A stretch of DNA of 64,000 nt, from the NCBI GenBank assembly GCA_045636425.1, contig JAZTXM010000013.1:1-64000 (forward strand), in the 5' to 3' direction. Shown here piece by piece: positions 1-7,919 of the stretch; the stretch's first letter is position 1; every line of letters starts with the position of its first letter. This DNA comes from UMGS1883 sp045636425 (lineage in GTDB: Bacteria; Bacillota; Clostridia; UMGS1883). Position numbers and translations under genes: made by a program. The notes under the pieces were generated by a model that saw only the letters and a program-made list of their open reading frames with translations, was not told the origin of the DNA and did not search any database.

Positions 1-178
1 TAGTTATGTACGGAAGGGATAAACGCTGAAGGCATCTAAGCGTGAAGCCCACCTCAAGATAAGATATCCCATCCGAAAGGAGTAAGGTCCCATGTAGACT
101 ACATGGTTGATAGGTCGCAGGTGTAAGTGCAGTAATGTATGTAGCTGAGCGATACTAATAGACCGAGGGCTTGATCTA
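1..178 (+). rRNA. rrl: 23S ribosomal RNA, 3' end (partial)
   Basis: The stretch matches the last part of bacterial 23S rRNA, including the conserved run GGTCGCAGGTGTAAGTG and the terminal GATACTAATAGACCGAGGG. The 5' part lies outside the window. It is followed by a spacer and a 5S gene, the usual order at the end of an rRNA operon. The exact 3' end is estimated by similarity and could be off by a few bases. Confidence 0.95.
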
Positions 179-240
179 AAAACAAGAGAACGAAAGTTCT
201 TTTGAGAGTGAGTTATTAAATCATGTGAGCATTATTCAAT

Positions 241-265
241 TTTCAGATTGCAAAACAATCTGAAA
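241..265 (+). other. 23S-5S spacer stem-loop
   Basis: A perfect 10 bp stem (241-250 with 256-265) with a 5-base loop lies in the spacer between 23S and 5S. A second small hairpin (gaggt...acctc) follows immediately. Such stems commonly serve as processing sites for the precursor transcript; that role is inferred here, only the pairing is seen. Confidence 0.5.
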
Positions 266-290
266 GAGGTATTATACCTCAAACTAAATA

Positions 291-407
291 TTCGGTGACT
301 ATGACGCAGAGGTCACACCCGTTCCCATTCCGAACACGGTAGTTAAGCTCTGCAGTGCTGATGATACTTGGCGGGAAGCTGCCCGGGAAAGTAGGTCGTC
401 GCCGGAA
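291..407 (+). rRNA. rrf: 5S ribosomal RNA
   Basis: About 117 bases show the 5S consensus (CCCGTTCCCATTCCGAACACGG region and GGGAAAGTAGGTCGTCGCCGG near the end). The two ends, TTCGGTGAC and GTCGCCGGAA, can pair to form helix I. It lies about 110 bases after 23S and directly before an intrinsic terminator, so it closes the rRNA operon. Confidence 0.95.
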
Positions 408-414
408 CTAAAAG

Positions 415-448
415 AAGAGTACTTACGTATGTAGGTACTCTTTTATTT
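415..448 (+). terminator. rRNA operon terminator
   Basis: A 12 bp stem (415-426 with 431-442, one U-G pair) with a GTAT loop is followed by a T-rich tract (TTTTATTTT). It lies immediately after 5S rRNA and is a typical rho-independent terminator. Confidence 0.85.
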
Positions 449-690
449 TGCGGAAAAATGGTTGGGGGATAGATAATCTCCTTGCCATCTATTGACCGCT
501 GCCTTCTCACTGCGGTTCGGTCACGGCTCGGCTCTGACAATTCACCGAATTGTCATTCAGTTCCTCGCCGCCGCTTCGCTACTCTGCGCCCTCGTTTCAT
601 CTGCCACTGGCAGCACTCGGGCTCGATTCCCAACGAGCCACGCTCGTCGGTCTCATAACCTTGATTGTGAAATAAATTAAATCAACGCAC
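449..690. other. GC-rich, hairpin-dense non-coding stretch
   Basis: This stretch is clearly richer in G and C than its flanks and has no convincing gene. It contains several short perfect inverted repeats: GACCG at 494-498 with 518-522, GACAATTC at 536-543 with 547-554, CTGCCA at 601-606 with 608-613, GGCTCG at 620-625 with 634-639, and ACGAGC at 633-638 with 642-647. The two short open frames crossing it lack a ribosome binding site, and one runs into 5S rRNA. It may be a dispersed palindromic repeat or the remnant of an inserted element; I do not recognise the family. Confidence 0.5.
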
Positions 691-700
691 AAAAAGAAAA

Positions 701-730
701 AATCCTTAACACCAAAAGGTGTTAAGGATT
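701..730. terminator. Terminator of the initiator tRNA (works in both directions)
   Basis: A perfect 13 bp stem (701-713 with 718-730) with an AAAA loop has A/T runs on both sides. On the minus strand it lies just past the CCA end of the initiator tRNA; on the plus strand it could stop leftover rRNA-operon transcription. Confidence 0.85.
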
Positions 731-734
731 TTTT

Positions 735-812
<78 letters not shown>

Positions 813-984
813 ATATTGATTGTTCCCGTAAGAACATTTAATATTATAGCAGAAAATTTACCATTTGTAAAGAGTTTTTTTCAAAAATTTTTATATTAAT
901 ATTCTTATGTGAAAATGCATAAAATATGCATAAATATTAGCGAGAAAATTAACTAAATTATGACAAATTTTATGCCTTTTTCCC

Positions 985-1013
985 TTGACGAAAATCGGCG
1001 TTTTTGCTATAAT
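985..1013 (+). promoter_or_regulatory. Sigma-A promoter of the purine operon
   Basis: TTGACG (985-990) and TATAAT (1008-1013) are separated by exactly 17 bases. The start of purE follows about 40 bases later, so there is no room for a purine riboswitch. The spacer holds the near-symmetric AAAATCGGCGTTTT, a possible operator, and two TGCATA-containing palindromes lie upstream at about 914-932. No classic PurBox (CCGAAC) was seen. Confidence 0.85.
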
Positions 1014-1053
1014 TAATTAGATAGCACATATGATTGAAAGGAATGATTTCTTT

Positions 1054-1548
1054 ATGAAAAAAGTAGGAATTATTATGGGCTCGGACAGCGATTTGCCCGT
1101 TGTAGAAAAAGCTATTGATACATTAAAGGAATTTGGTGTACCACATGAGGTGCATGTATTTTCTGCGCACAGAACTCCTATCGAGGCTGCTGAATTTTCA
1201 AAAACAGCTCGTGAAAAGGGCTTCGGTGCTATTATTGCCGCTGCAGGAAAGGCCGCACATCTGGCAGGTGCTATTGCTGCAAATACAACTCTCCCTGTAA
1301 TCGGTATCCCCGTAAAATCATCTACGCTTGACGGCTTGGATGCTCTTTTGTCAACTGTACAGATGCCTGCAGGTATTCCCGTGGCTACTGTTGCTATTGA
1401 CGGTGCAGCCAATGCCGCTTTGCTTTCTATACAGATTCTTGCAGTAGAAGATAAAGAGCTTGCCCAGAAGCTTGATGCTTCAAGAAAAGCTGCAAGTGAA
1501 AAAGTTCTTGAAAAGAACAAAGCTGTCGAAGAAAAATTTAACGGCTGA
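1054..1548 (+). CDS. purE: N5-carboxyaminoimidazole ribonucleotide mutase PurE
   Basis: PurE class I moves the carboxyl group of N5-CAIR to carbon 4 to give CAIR, a cytoplasmic step of purine synthesis. The 164-residue protein opens with the family pattern MKKVGIIMGSDSDLP and carries SAHRTP and the glycine/alanine-rich AGKAAHLAG loop of the active site. The start at 1054 is preferred over the in-frame ATG at 1030 because GAAAGG lies upstream of 1054 and family members begin here. It is the first gene of the purine operon. No purK is present in the window, although class I PurE normally works after PurK. Confidence 0.95.
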   Translation: MKKVGIIMGSDSDLPVVEKAIDTLKEFGVPHEVHVFSAHRTPIEAAEFSKTAREKGFGAIIAAAGKAAHLAGAIAANTTLPVIGIPVKSSTLDGLDALLSTVQMPAGIPVATVAIDGAANAALLSIQILAVEDKELAQKLDASRKAASEKVLEKNKAVEEKFNG

Positions 1549-1583
1549 TTTGACATTGAATTTAGCATAAAAGGAGTAAACTA

Positions 1584-3008
1584 ATGGGCGGTTTTTTTGG
1601 CGCAGTAAGTAAACAGGATGCTATATCGGATGTGTTCTTCGGTACTGATTACCATTCACATCTCGGAACAAAACGCGGCGGTATGGCGGCATACGATATT
1701 CAAAAAGGTTTGCAAAGGGATATTCACAATATTGAAAATTCTCCGTTTCGTACAAAGTTTGACCATGTGTTTGATGAAATGAACGGAAATTCGGCAATAG
1801 GATGTATCAGTGACAGTGACCCCCAGCCTTTGCTTATACGCTCCAATATCGGAACGTATGCAATCTGTATTGTAGGAGTTATAAATAATTCCGAGGAATT
1901 AATTAATAATTATCTTACCTCAGGCGGTGGGCATTTTGGTGCTATGACAGGCGGAAGGGTTAATTCCGTAGAGCTTGTAGCGGCACTGATAAATCAGAAG
2001 AACAGCTTTGTGGAGGGCATTAGGTTTGCACAAAGTGTAATTGAGGGGTCAGCCTCAATTCTGATTTTAAAGAATGACGGAGCTATTATTGCTGCACGTG
2101 ATAAGGTGGGAAGAACACCTATTCACATTGGTAAACGTGATGACGGCTACTGTGCATCTTTTGAGTCATTTGCTTGTCAAAAGGTTGGATATGACCTTTA
2201 CAAGGAACTTGGACCGGGTGAAATCGTTGAGTTTGATTCGGAAAATCTTACTCAATTGGCAAAGCCGGGAAAAGAAATGAAGGTTTGCTCTTTCCTGTGG
2301 ACATATTTTGGATATCCAAATTCAATTTATGAGGGCGTTAATGTGGAAGTAATGCGTAACCGTAACGGTCGTATTCTCGCACAGTATGATAAAGAGTACG
2401 AAAATGTTGAGGAACTTGATTATGTAAGCGGTGTGCCGGATTCGGGAACCCCCCACGCAATCGGATATGCTAACGAAAGCGGAGTACCTTTCGGAAGACC
2501 TTTTATAAAATACACTCCCACATGGGCACGAAGCTTTACACCGCCAAATCAGAAAGAGCGTGAAAGAGTTGCAAAAATGAAGCAACTTCCCGTCCATGAT
2601 TTGATTGTTGATAAAAAATTGTTATTTGTTGATGACTCTATTGTAAGAGGTACTCAGCTTAAAGAAACAGTGGATTTCTTATATGACAACGGTGCTAAAG
2701 AGGTGCATATGCGCAGTGCATGTCCGCCGATTATGTATAGCTGTAAATATCTCAACTTCTCACGTGCTACAAGTGAAATGGAGCTTATTGCAAGACGTGT
2801 TATCGTAGAGCTTGAAGGTGAGGAAGGTCTTAAGTATATTGATGAATACAGCGATGCTTCCACCGAAAGAGGACAATCTCTCAGAAAAACAATAGCTGAA
2901 AAATTCAATTTTGCTTCACTGGAATTTCAGTCGCTTGAAGGTGCAGTTAAAGCAATTGGTATAGAGCCGTGCAAGCTTTGCACATACTGTTGGAACGGAA
3001 AAGGTTAA
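1584..3008 (+). CDS. Amidophosphoribosyltransferase-like protein without the glutaminase cysteine
   Basis: The 474-residue protein is a PurF relative. PurF makes phosphoribosylamine from PRPP and glutamine. The C-terminal phosphoribosyltransferase half is intact, with the PRPP loop LFVDDSIVRGTQ. The N-terminal glutaminase half is present, but the protein begins MGGFFG rather than MCG, so the catalytic Cys1 is missing, and the HNG and SDSE motifs read as INN and VNSVE. Cysteines that bind the [4Fe-4S] cluster in Bacillus PurF have counterparts here: C235 (MKVCSF), YSCKY, and the C-terminal CKLCTYC. It may use free ammonia, work with another protein, or be a regulatory paralogue of a true PurF encoded elsewhere. 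Start supported by AAAGGAG. Confidence 0.85.
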   Translation: MGGFFGAVSKQDAISDVFFGTDYHSHLGTKRGGMAAYDIQKGLQRDIHNIENSPFRTKFDHVFDEMNGNSAIGCISDSDPQPLLIRSNIGTYAICIVGVINNSEELINNYLTSGGGHFGAMTGGRVNSVELVAALINQKNSFVEGIRFAQSVIEGSASILILKNDGAIIAARDKVGRTPIHIGKRDDGYCASFESFACQKVGYDLYKELGPGEIVEFDSENLTQLAKPGKEMKVCSFLWTYFGYPNSIYEGVNVEVMRNRNGRILAQYDKEYENVEELDYVSGVPDSGTPHAIGYANESGVPFGRPFIKYTPTWARSFTPPNQKERERVAKMKQLPVHDLIVDKKLLFVDDSIVRGTQLKETVDFLYDNGAKEVHMRSACPPIMYSCKYLNFSRATSEMELIARRVIVELEGEEGLKYIDEYSDASTERGQSLRKTIAEKFNFASLEFQSLEGAVKAIGIEPCKLCTYCWNGKG

Positions 3009-3050
3009 TTCGTGAAAACGGAAAATGATACTTTTTAGGAGGATAATATT

Positions 3051-4094
3051 ATGCATTCAAATTCAAAATCAGAAAGTTACGCAGCAGCAGGTGTTGACAT
3101 TACAGCGGGCTACCGTGCGGTAGAACTTATGAAAAAGCATATAGCAAGAACCATGGTAAACGGAAAGAAGTCTGACATTGGAGGCTTCGGCGGTCTTTTC
3201 GAGCTCGATATTACAAATATGCCTCATCCTGTACTGGTAAGCGGTACAGACGGCGTTGGTACAAAGCTTAAGCTTGCATTTTTAATGGACAAGCATGATA
3301 CTGTTGGTATTGACTGCGTAGCTATGTGCGTTAACGATATAATCTGTTGCGGTGCAAAGCCACTTCTTTTCCTTGACTATATTGCTTGCGGAAAGAACTA
3401 TCCCGAAAAGATTGCTGAAATTGTATCAGGTATTGCGGAGGGCTGTGTACAGGCAGGCTGTGAACTTGTAGGTGGAGAAACTGCTGAAATGCCCGGATTC
3501 TATAGCGAAGATGAGTACGACCTTGCAGGTTTCTCTGTAGGTGCAGTAGATAAAGCAAAGGTTCTTGACAATTCCAAGGTCGCAGAAGGCGATGTTATCA
3601 TTGCACTTCCCTCAAGCGGTGTTCACTCAAACGGCTTCTCTCTTGTAAGAAAAGTATTTGATGTTGAAAACAGAGACCTTAAAGCTCCCGTAGAGGCTCT
3701 TGGAGGAAAGAGCATAGGGGAGATACTTCTTACTCCCACCAGAATTTATGTAAAACCCATGCTTGCACTTTTTGATGCAGTTACCGTTAAGGCGGTATCT
3801 CATATTACAGGCGGCGGCTTCTATGAAAATATTCCCCGCAGTCTTCCCGAGGGAATGGGTGCAAAAATTACAAAGAGTGCAGTTAAGATTCTTCCCATTT
3901 TTGAGCTTATTGCTAAAGAGGGTAACATTTCAGAACGTGATATGTTCAACACATTTAATATGGGTGTTGGTATGAGCGTTGTAGTTTCAAAGGATGAAGC
4001 CGATAAAGCTCTTGAAATCCTTCGTGCAAACGGAGAAGATGCTTACATAATCGGTGAAATCATTAAGAGTGAAGAAAGCGTGGTTATATGCTAA
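3051..4094 (+). CDS. purM: Phosphoribosylformylglycinamidine cyclo-ligase PurM (AIR synthetase)
   Basis: PurM closes the imidazole ring, turning FGAM and ATP into AIR. The 347-residue length is normal. The substrate loop SGTDGVGTKLKLAF and downstream GGETAEMPG are both present, as is the C-terminal GGGFYENIPR motif of the family. TTAGGAGGATAA precedes the ATG. The end overlaps the start of purN by seven bases, which suggests translational coupling. Confidence 0.96.
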   Translation: MHSNSKSESYAAAGVDITAGYRAVELMKKHIARTMVNGKKSDIGGFGGLFELDITNMPHPVLVSGTDGVGTKLKLAFLMDKHDTVGIDCVAMCVNDIICCGAKPLLFLDYIACGKNYPEKIAEIVSGIAEGCVQAGCELVGGETAEMPGFYSEDEYDLAGFSVGAVDKAKVLDNSKVAEGDVIIALPSSGVHSNGFSLVRKVFDVENRDLKAPVEALGGKSIGEILLTPTRIYVKPMLALFDAVTVKAVSHITGGGFYENIPRSLPEGMGAKITKSAVKILPIFELIAKEGNISERDMFNTFNMGVGMSVVVSKDEADKALEILRANGEDAYIIGEIIKSEESVVIC

Positions 4095-4684
4095 GACGCA
4101 TTGCTGTGCTTGTTTCCGGCGGTGGAACGAATTTGCAGGCTCTTATTGATGCTCAAATGAGCGGAATTATTAAAAGTGGTGAAATCACGCTTGTTATTTC
4201 AAATAATCCCGGAGCATACGCTTTGGAAAGAGCGAAAAATGCGAACATAAAAACCGCAGTTGTAAACAAAAAAGAATGTAGCGGTCAAGAAGAATTTGAA
4301 AGCAAATTGATTGCTATTTTGGAGGAAAATAAAACCGACCTCATTGTGCTTGCCGGTTTCATGTGCATCCTTAGTGAGAATTTCACATCAAAATATGCAG
4401 ACCGAATAATCAATGTTCATCCGTCACTTATTCCGTCATTTTGCGGAAAGGGCTTTTACGGGCTTAGAGTTCATGAAGCGGCTCTCCGGTACGGAGTTAA
4501 GGTAACAGGTGCTACGGTTCATTTTGTAAACGAGATTCCCGACGGCGGAAAAATTATATTGCAAAAGGCGGTATATATTGAAGATGGCGACACTCCCGAA
4601 GTACTTCAAAAAAGAGTAATGGAAGAAGCGGAGTGGAAGATTCTGCCCGAAGCTGTAGAAAAAGTTTGTAAGGAGAGTTTATAA
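4088..4684 (+). CDS. purN: Phosphoribosylglycinamide formyltransferase PurN
   Basis: PurN formylates GAR using 10-formyl-tetrahydrofolate. The 198-residue protein begins RIAVLVSGGGTNLQALI and carries the catalytic Asn and His in INVHPSLIPSF and the Asp in NEIPDGG. It is the folate-dependent enzyme and not PurT. It overlaps purM at its start, and its stop codon shares a base with the start of the next gene (TAATG), so the three genes are tightly coupled. Confidence 0.95.
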   Translation: MLRRIAVLVSGGGTNLQALIDAQMSGIIKSGEITLVISNNPGAYALERAKNANIKTAVVNKKECSGQEEFESKLIAILEENKTDLIVLAGFMCILSENFTSKYADRIINVHPSLIPSFCGKGFYGLRVHEAALRYGVKVTGATVHFVNEIPDGGKIILQKAVYIEDGDTPEVLQKRVMEEAEWKILPEAVEKVCKESL

Positions 4685-5397
4685 TGAAAAAGATCGATAT
4701 TTACGAAGAATTAAAGCAAAACGCTTATCCCGGACGCGGAATTGTTATAGGAAAATCCGCTGACGGCAAAAGTGCCGTTACCGCATACTTTATTATGGGC
4801 AGAAGCGTAAACAGTCGTAACCGTGTTTTTGTAGAAGACGGGGAAGGTATTCGCACACAGGCATTTGACCCTTCAAAGCTTGAAGACCCCCATCTTATAA
4901 TCTACGCTCCTGTAAGAGTTCTCGGTAATAAGACTATTGTTACAAACGGTGACCAGACCGATACTATCTACGAGCTTATGAATCAGCAGCTTACTTTTGA
5001 ACAGGCACTTCGCACCCGTGAATTTGAGGACGATGCACCTAACTACACTCCCCGAATTTCAGGTATTATGAAGGTTGATAACGGCGAGTTCAGCTACGCA
5101 ATGTCAATTCTCAAGAGTGCTAACGGAAATCCCGACTCCTGTCAGAGATTTACCTACAGCTACAAAAATTCATTAGCAGGCGAGGGACACTTTATCCATA
5201 CCTATATGGGTGACGGAAATCCTCTTCCTTCATTTGAAGGAGAGCCTAAGCTTGTAGGAATCCCCAATGATATTGAGGAATTTACGAAGGAGCTTTGGAC
5301 AAGCCTCAACGAGGAAAACAAGGTATCTCTTTTTGTAAGATATATTGATATTGAAACAGGCGAAGTTAAGTCTAAGATTGTAAATAAAAATAAGTAA
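4684..5397 (+). CDS. purO: PurO-type IMP cyclohydrolase
   Basis: The 237-residue protein resembles the PurO family (IMP cyclohydrolase, first known from archaea), which closes the second ring of IMP from FAICAR. Matching signs are the early PGRGIVIGKS and AYFIMGRS...NRVF segments, and YTPRISG near residue 125. The function fits its place directly before an AICAR transformylase that has lost the usual fused cyclohydrolase domain. It starts within the purN stop codon (TAATG). The enzyme class is inferred from remembered family features. Confidence 0.82.
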   Translation: MKKIDIYEELKQNAYPGRGIVIGKSADGKSAVTAYFIMGRSVNSRNRVFVEDGEGIRTQAFDPSKLEDPHLIIYAPVRVLGNKTIVTNGDQTDTIYELMNQQLTFEQALRTREFEDDAPNYTPRISGIMKVDNGEFSYAMSILKSANGNPDSCQRFTYSYKNSLAGEGHFIHTYMGDGNPLPSFEGEPKLVGIPNDIEEFTKELWTSLNEENKVSLFVRYIDIETGEVKSKIVNKNK

Positions 5398-5429
5398 TTA
5401 TTTTCTAACCACAGAAAGGATGAAAAAAG

Positions 5430-6614
5430 ATGAAAGAGTTTGAACTGAAATATGGCTGTAACCCTAATCAGAAGCCTTCAAAAATATTCATGCACGATGG
5501 AAGCGAGCTTCCCATTGAAATTCTTAACGGCAGACCGGGTTATATAAATTTCCTTGATGCACTTAACAGCTGGCAGCTTGTAAAGGAGCTTAAAGAGGCT
5601 CTTGGTATGTGTGCGGCAACATCATTTAAGCACGTTAGCCCCACATCTGCCGCAGTTGGTGTAAAAATGAGCGATGACCTTAAAAAAGCTTGCTTTGTTG
5701 ATGATGTGGAAGGTCTTGACGAATCTCCTCTCGCAACAGCATATGCAAGAGCAAGAGGTACGGACAGAATGAGCTCATTTGGTGATTGGATTGCTCTTTC
5801 AGATAAGTGCGATGTTACCTGCGCGAAGCTTATTGCGCGTGAGGTTTCAGACGGCGTAATTGCTCCCGATTATGATGATGAAGCACTTGAAATCCTTAAA
5901 GGAAAAAGAAAAGGAACATACAACGTAATTAAAATTGACCCCAATTTTGTTCCCGACCCGATTGAGCATAAGCAGGTTTACGGAATTACATTTGAGCAGG
6001 GAAGAAACAATTTTGAAATCAATCGTGCACTTCTTGAAGACATCGTTACAGAAAATAAAGAAATGCCCGAGGATGCAAAGCGTGACCTTATAATTGCACT
6101 TATTACTCTTAAATACACTCAGTCAAACTCTGTTTGCTTCGCAAAGGACGGACAGGCAATCGGTGTTGGTGCAGGTCAGCAGTCAAGAATTCATTGTACA
6201 CGTCTTGCAGGAAATAAGGCTGATATCTGGCATCTTCGTCAGCATGAAAAAGTTCTTAATCTGCCCTTCAAGCCCGAAATTAAGCGTCCTGACCGTGATA
6301 ATGCCATTGACGTATATATTTCCGAAGATTATGAAGACGTACTTGGTGACGGAATCTGGGAAACCCTCTTTACCGAAAAGCCTCAGCCCTTTACACGCAA
6401 GGAGCAGAGAGAATACCTTGCATCACTTAAGGGTGTGGCACTTGGTTCCGATGCATTCTTCCCCTTTGGTGATAATATCGAAAGAGCTGCAAGAAGCGGT
6501 GTAAGCTATATTGCACAGCCCGGCGGTTCTATCCGTGATGATAATGTAATTGAAGCATGTAACAAGCACGGCATGGTTATGGCAATGACAAAAATGCGTC
6601 TTTTCCATCATTAA
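5430..6614 (+). CDS. purV: Stand-alone AICAR transformylase (PurH C-domain type, PurV-like)
   Basis: This 394-residue protein corresponds to the formyltransferase half of PurH, which turns AICAR into FAICAR with 10-formyl-tetrahydrofolate. Seen are the ATSFKHVSPTSAAVG motif that supplies the catalytic Lys-His pair, the GVGAGQQSRIHCTRLAG segment and the C-terminal AQPGGSIRDD. The N-terminal MGS-like IMP cyclohydrolase domain of ordinary 500-plus residue PurH is absent; the neighbouring purO supplies that activity. AGAAAGGA precedes the start by a normal distance. The symbol purV follows usage for separate transformylases. Confidence 0.88.
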   Translation: MKEFELKYGCNPNQKPSKIFMHDGSELPIEILNGRPGYINFLDALNSWQLVKELKEALGMCAATSFKHVSPTSAAVGVKMSDDLKKACFVDDVEGLDESPLATAYARARGTDRMSSFGDWIALSDKCDVTCAKLIAREVSDGVIAPDYDDEALEILKGKRKGTYNVIKIDPNFVPDPIEHKQVYGITFEQGRNNFEINRALLEDIVTENKEMPEDAKRDLIIALITLKYTQSNSVCFAKDGQAIGVGAGQQSRIHCTRLAGNKADIWHLRQHEKVLNLPFKPEIKRPDRDNAIDVYISEDYEDVLGDGIWETLFTEKPQPFTRKEQREYLASLKGVALGSDAFFPFGDNIERAARSGVSYIAQPGGSIRDDNVIEACNKHGMVMAMTKMRLFHH

Positions 6615-6635
6615 TAGAGAGGATTGAACAATATA

Positions 6636-7895
6636 ATGAAAGTTATGGTAGTAGGCGGCGGCGGCCGTGAACATGCTATTATTAAGAAAATAAAAGAGAG
6701 TAACAAGGTCAGTGAGATCTTTGCACTCCCCGGAAACGGAGGAATTGCCCAAGATGCAACCTGTGTTAATATCGGTGCAAAAGATATTGATGCAATAGTT
6801 AAATTTGCAGTTGATAATAACATTGACTTTGCCGTTGTTGCTCCCGATGACCCGTTGGTATTAGGCTGTGTTGATGCTCTTAACGAAAAAGGCATTAAGA
6901 CCTTCGGTCCAAATAAAGCGGCGGCAATTATCGAGGGAAGTAAGGTTTTCTCAAAAAATCTTATGAAAAAGTACAACATTCCTACAGCACAGTATGAGGT
7001 GTTTACCGATATGGATGCAGCTATTAGGTATCTTGATACTGCACCCATCCCGACCGTTGTAAAGGCGGATGGCTTGGCTCTTGGTAAAGGCGTTATAATC
7101 GCACAAACAAGGGAAGAAGCAAAGGATGCTGTTAAAAGCATGATGGAGGATAAGGTTTTCGGAGAAAGCGGAAGCAGTGTTGTTATAGAAGAATTTCTTA
7201 CAGGCCCTGAAGTATCCGTGCTTTCATTCACCGATGGTGAAACCCTTATTCCCATGGTTTCCTCAATGGACCACAAGAGAGCGCTTGACAACGATATGGG
7301 ACTTAATACAGGCGGTATGGGAACAATAGCTCCCAATCCTTATTACACGGAAGAAATTGCAAAAGAGTGTATGGAAAAGATTTTTATTCCTACTATGGAA
7401 GCAATGAATAAAGAGGGAAGAAGCTTCTCCGGTTGTCTTTATTTCGGGCTTATGCTTACTCCTAACGGCCCCAAGGTAATTGAGTATAACTGCCGTTTCG
7501 GTGACCCTGAAACACAGGTTGTGCTTCCTCTTCTTGAAAGTGATTTGCTTGAGATTATGCTCCATATCTCAGATAAGACATTGAAAGATGCAGATGTCCG
7601 TTTCTCAAACGGCAGTGCCTGCTGTGTTGTAATGGCATCAGAGGGCTACCCCGGAAAGTATGAAACCGGCTTTGAAATCACAATGCCCTCCGATAAAAAC
7701 ATTTATGTTGCAGGTGCAAAGACGGCAGACGGAAAGCTTCTTACAGGCGGAGGACGAGTTCTTGGCGTAACCGAAACTGCCCCCGACCTTAAAGAAGCAA
7801 TTGATAAGGCTTATGCTACTGTAAAGGAAGTAAGCTTTGCAAACGCATATTACAGAAGTGATATCGGTGCCAAGGCACTGAAAGCACTTAGCTGA
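6636..7895 (+). CDS. purD: Phosphoribosylamine-glycine ligase PurD (GAR synthetase)
   Basis: PurD joins glycine to phosphoribosylamine using ATP. The 419-residue protein is an ATP-grasp enzyme that opens MKVMVVGGGGREHAI and carries VVKADGLALGKGV, SMDHKRALDNDMGLNTGGMG and the metal-binding YNCRFGDPETQ. The ATG at 6636 is preferred to the TTG at 6624 because the family begins with the GGGGREHA loop and GAGAGG lies upstream. It directly consumes the product of the PurF reaction, three genes earlier in the same operon. Confidence 0.95.
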   Translation: MKVMVVGGGGREHAIIKKIKESNKVSEIFALPGNGGIAQDATCVNIGAKDIDAIVKFAVDNNIDFAVVAPDDPLVLGCVDALNEKGIKTFGPNKAAAIIEGSKVFSKNLMKKYNIPTAQYEVFTDMDAAIRYLDTAPIPTVVKADGLALGKGVIIAQTREEAKDAVKSMMEDKVFGESGSSVVIEEFLTGPEVSVLSFTDGETLIPMVSSMDHKRALDNDMGLNTGGMGTIAPNPYYTEEIAKECMEKIFIPTMEAMNKEGRSFSGCLYFGLMLTPNGPKVIEYNCRFGDPETQVVLPLLESDLLEIMLHISDKTLKDADVRFSNGSACCVVMASEGYPGKYETGFEITMPSDKNIYVAGAKTADGKLLTGGGRVLGVTETAPDLKEAIDKAYATVKEVSFANAYYRSDIGAKALKALS

Positions 7896-7919
7896 TTTTT
7901 CAGAAAGGAGAACACAGAA

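Noticed and set aside
343..540. 65-residue open frame on the minus strand
   Set aside because: It runs into the 5S rRNA gene and has no ribosome binding site.
492..680. 62-residue open frame on the plus strand after the rRNA operon
   Set aside because: No ribosome binding site, odd composition, and it spans several palindromes; better read as non-coding.
1014..1053. Possible purine riboswitch or PurBox before purE
   Set aside because: The leader after the -10 is only about 40 bases and no aptamer core or CCGAAC box was found.
6611..7336. 241-residue open frame antisense to purD
   Set aside because: It mirrors the codons of a clear purD and has no ribosome binding site or family match.
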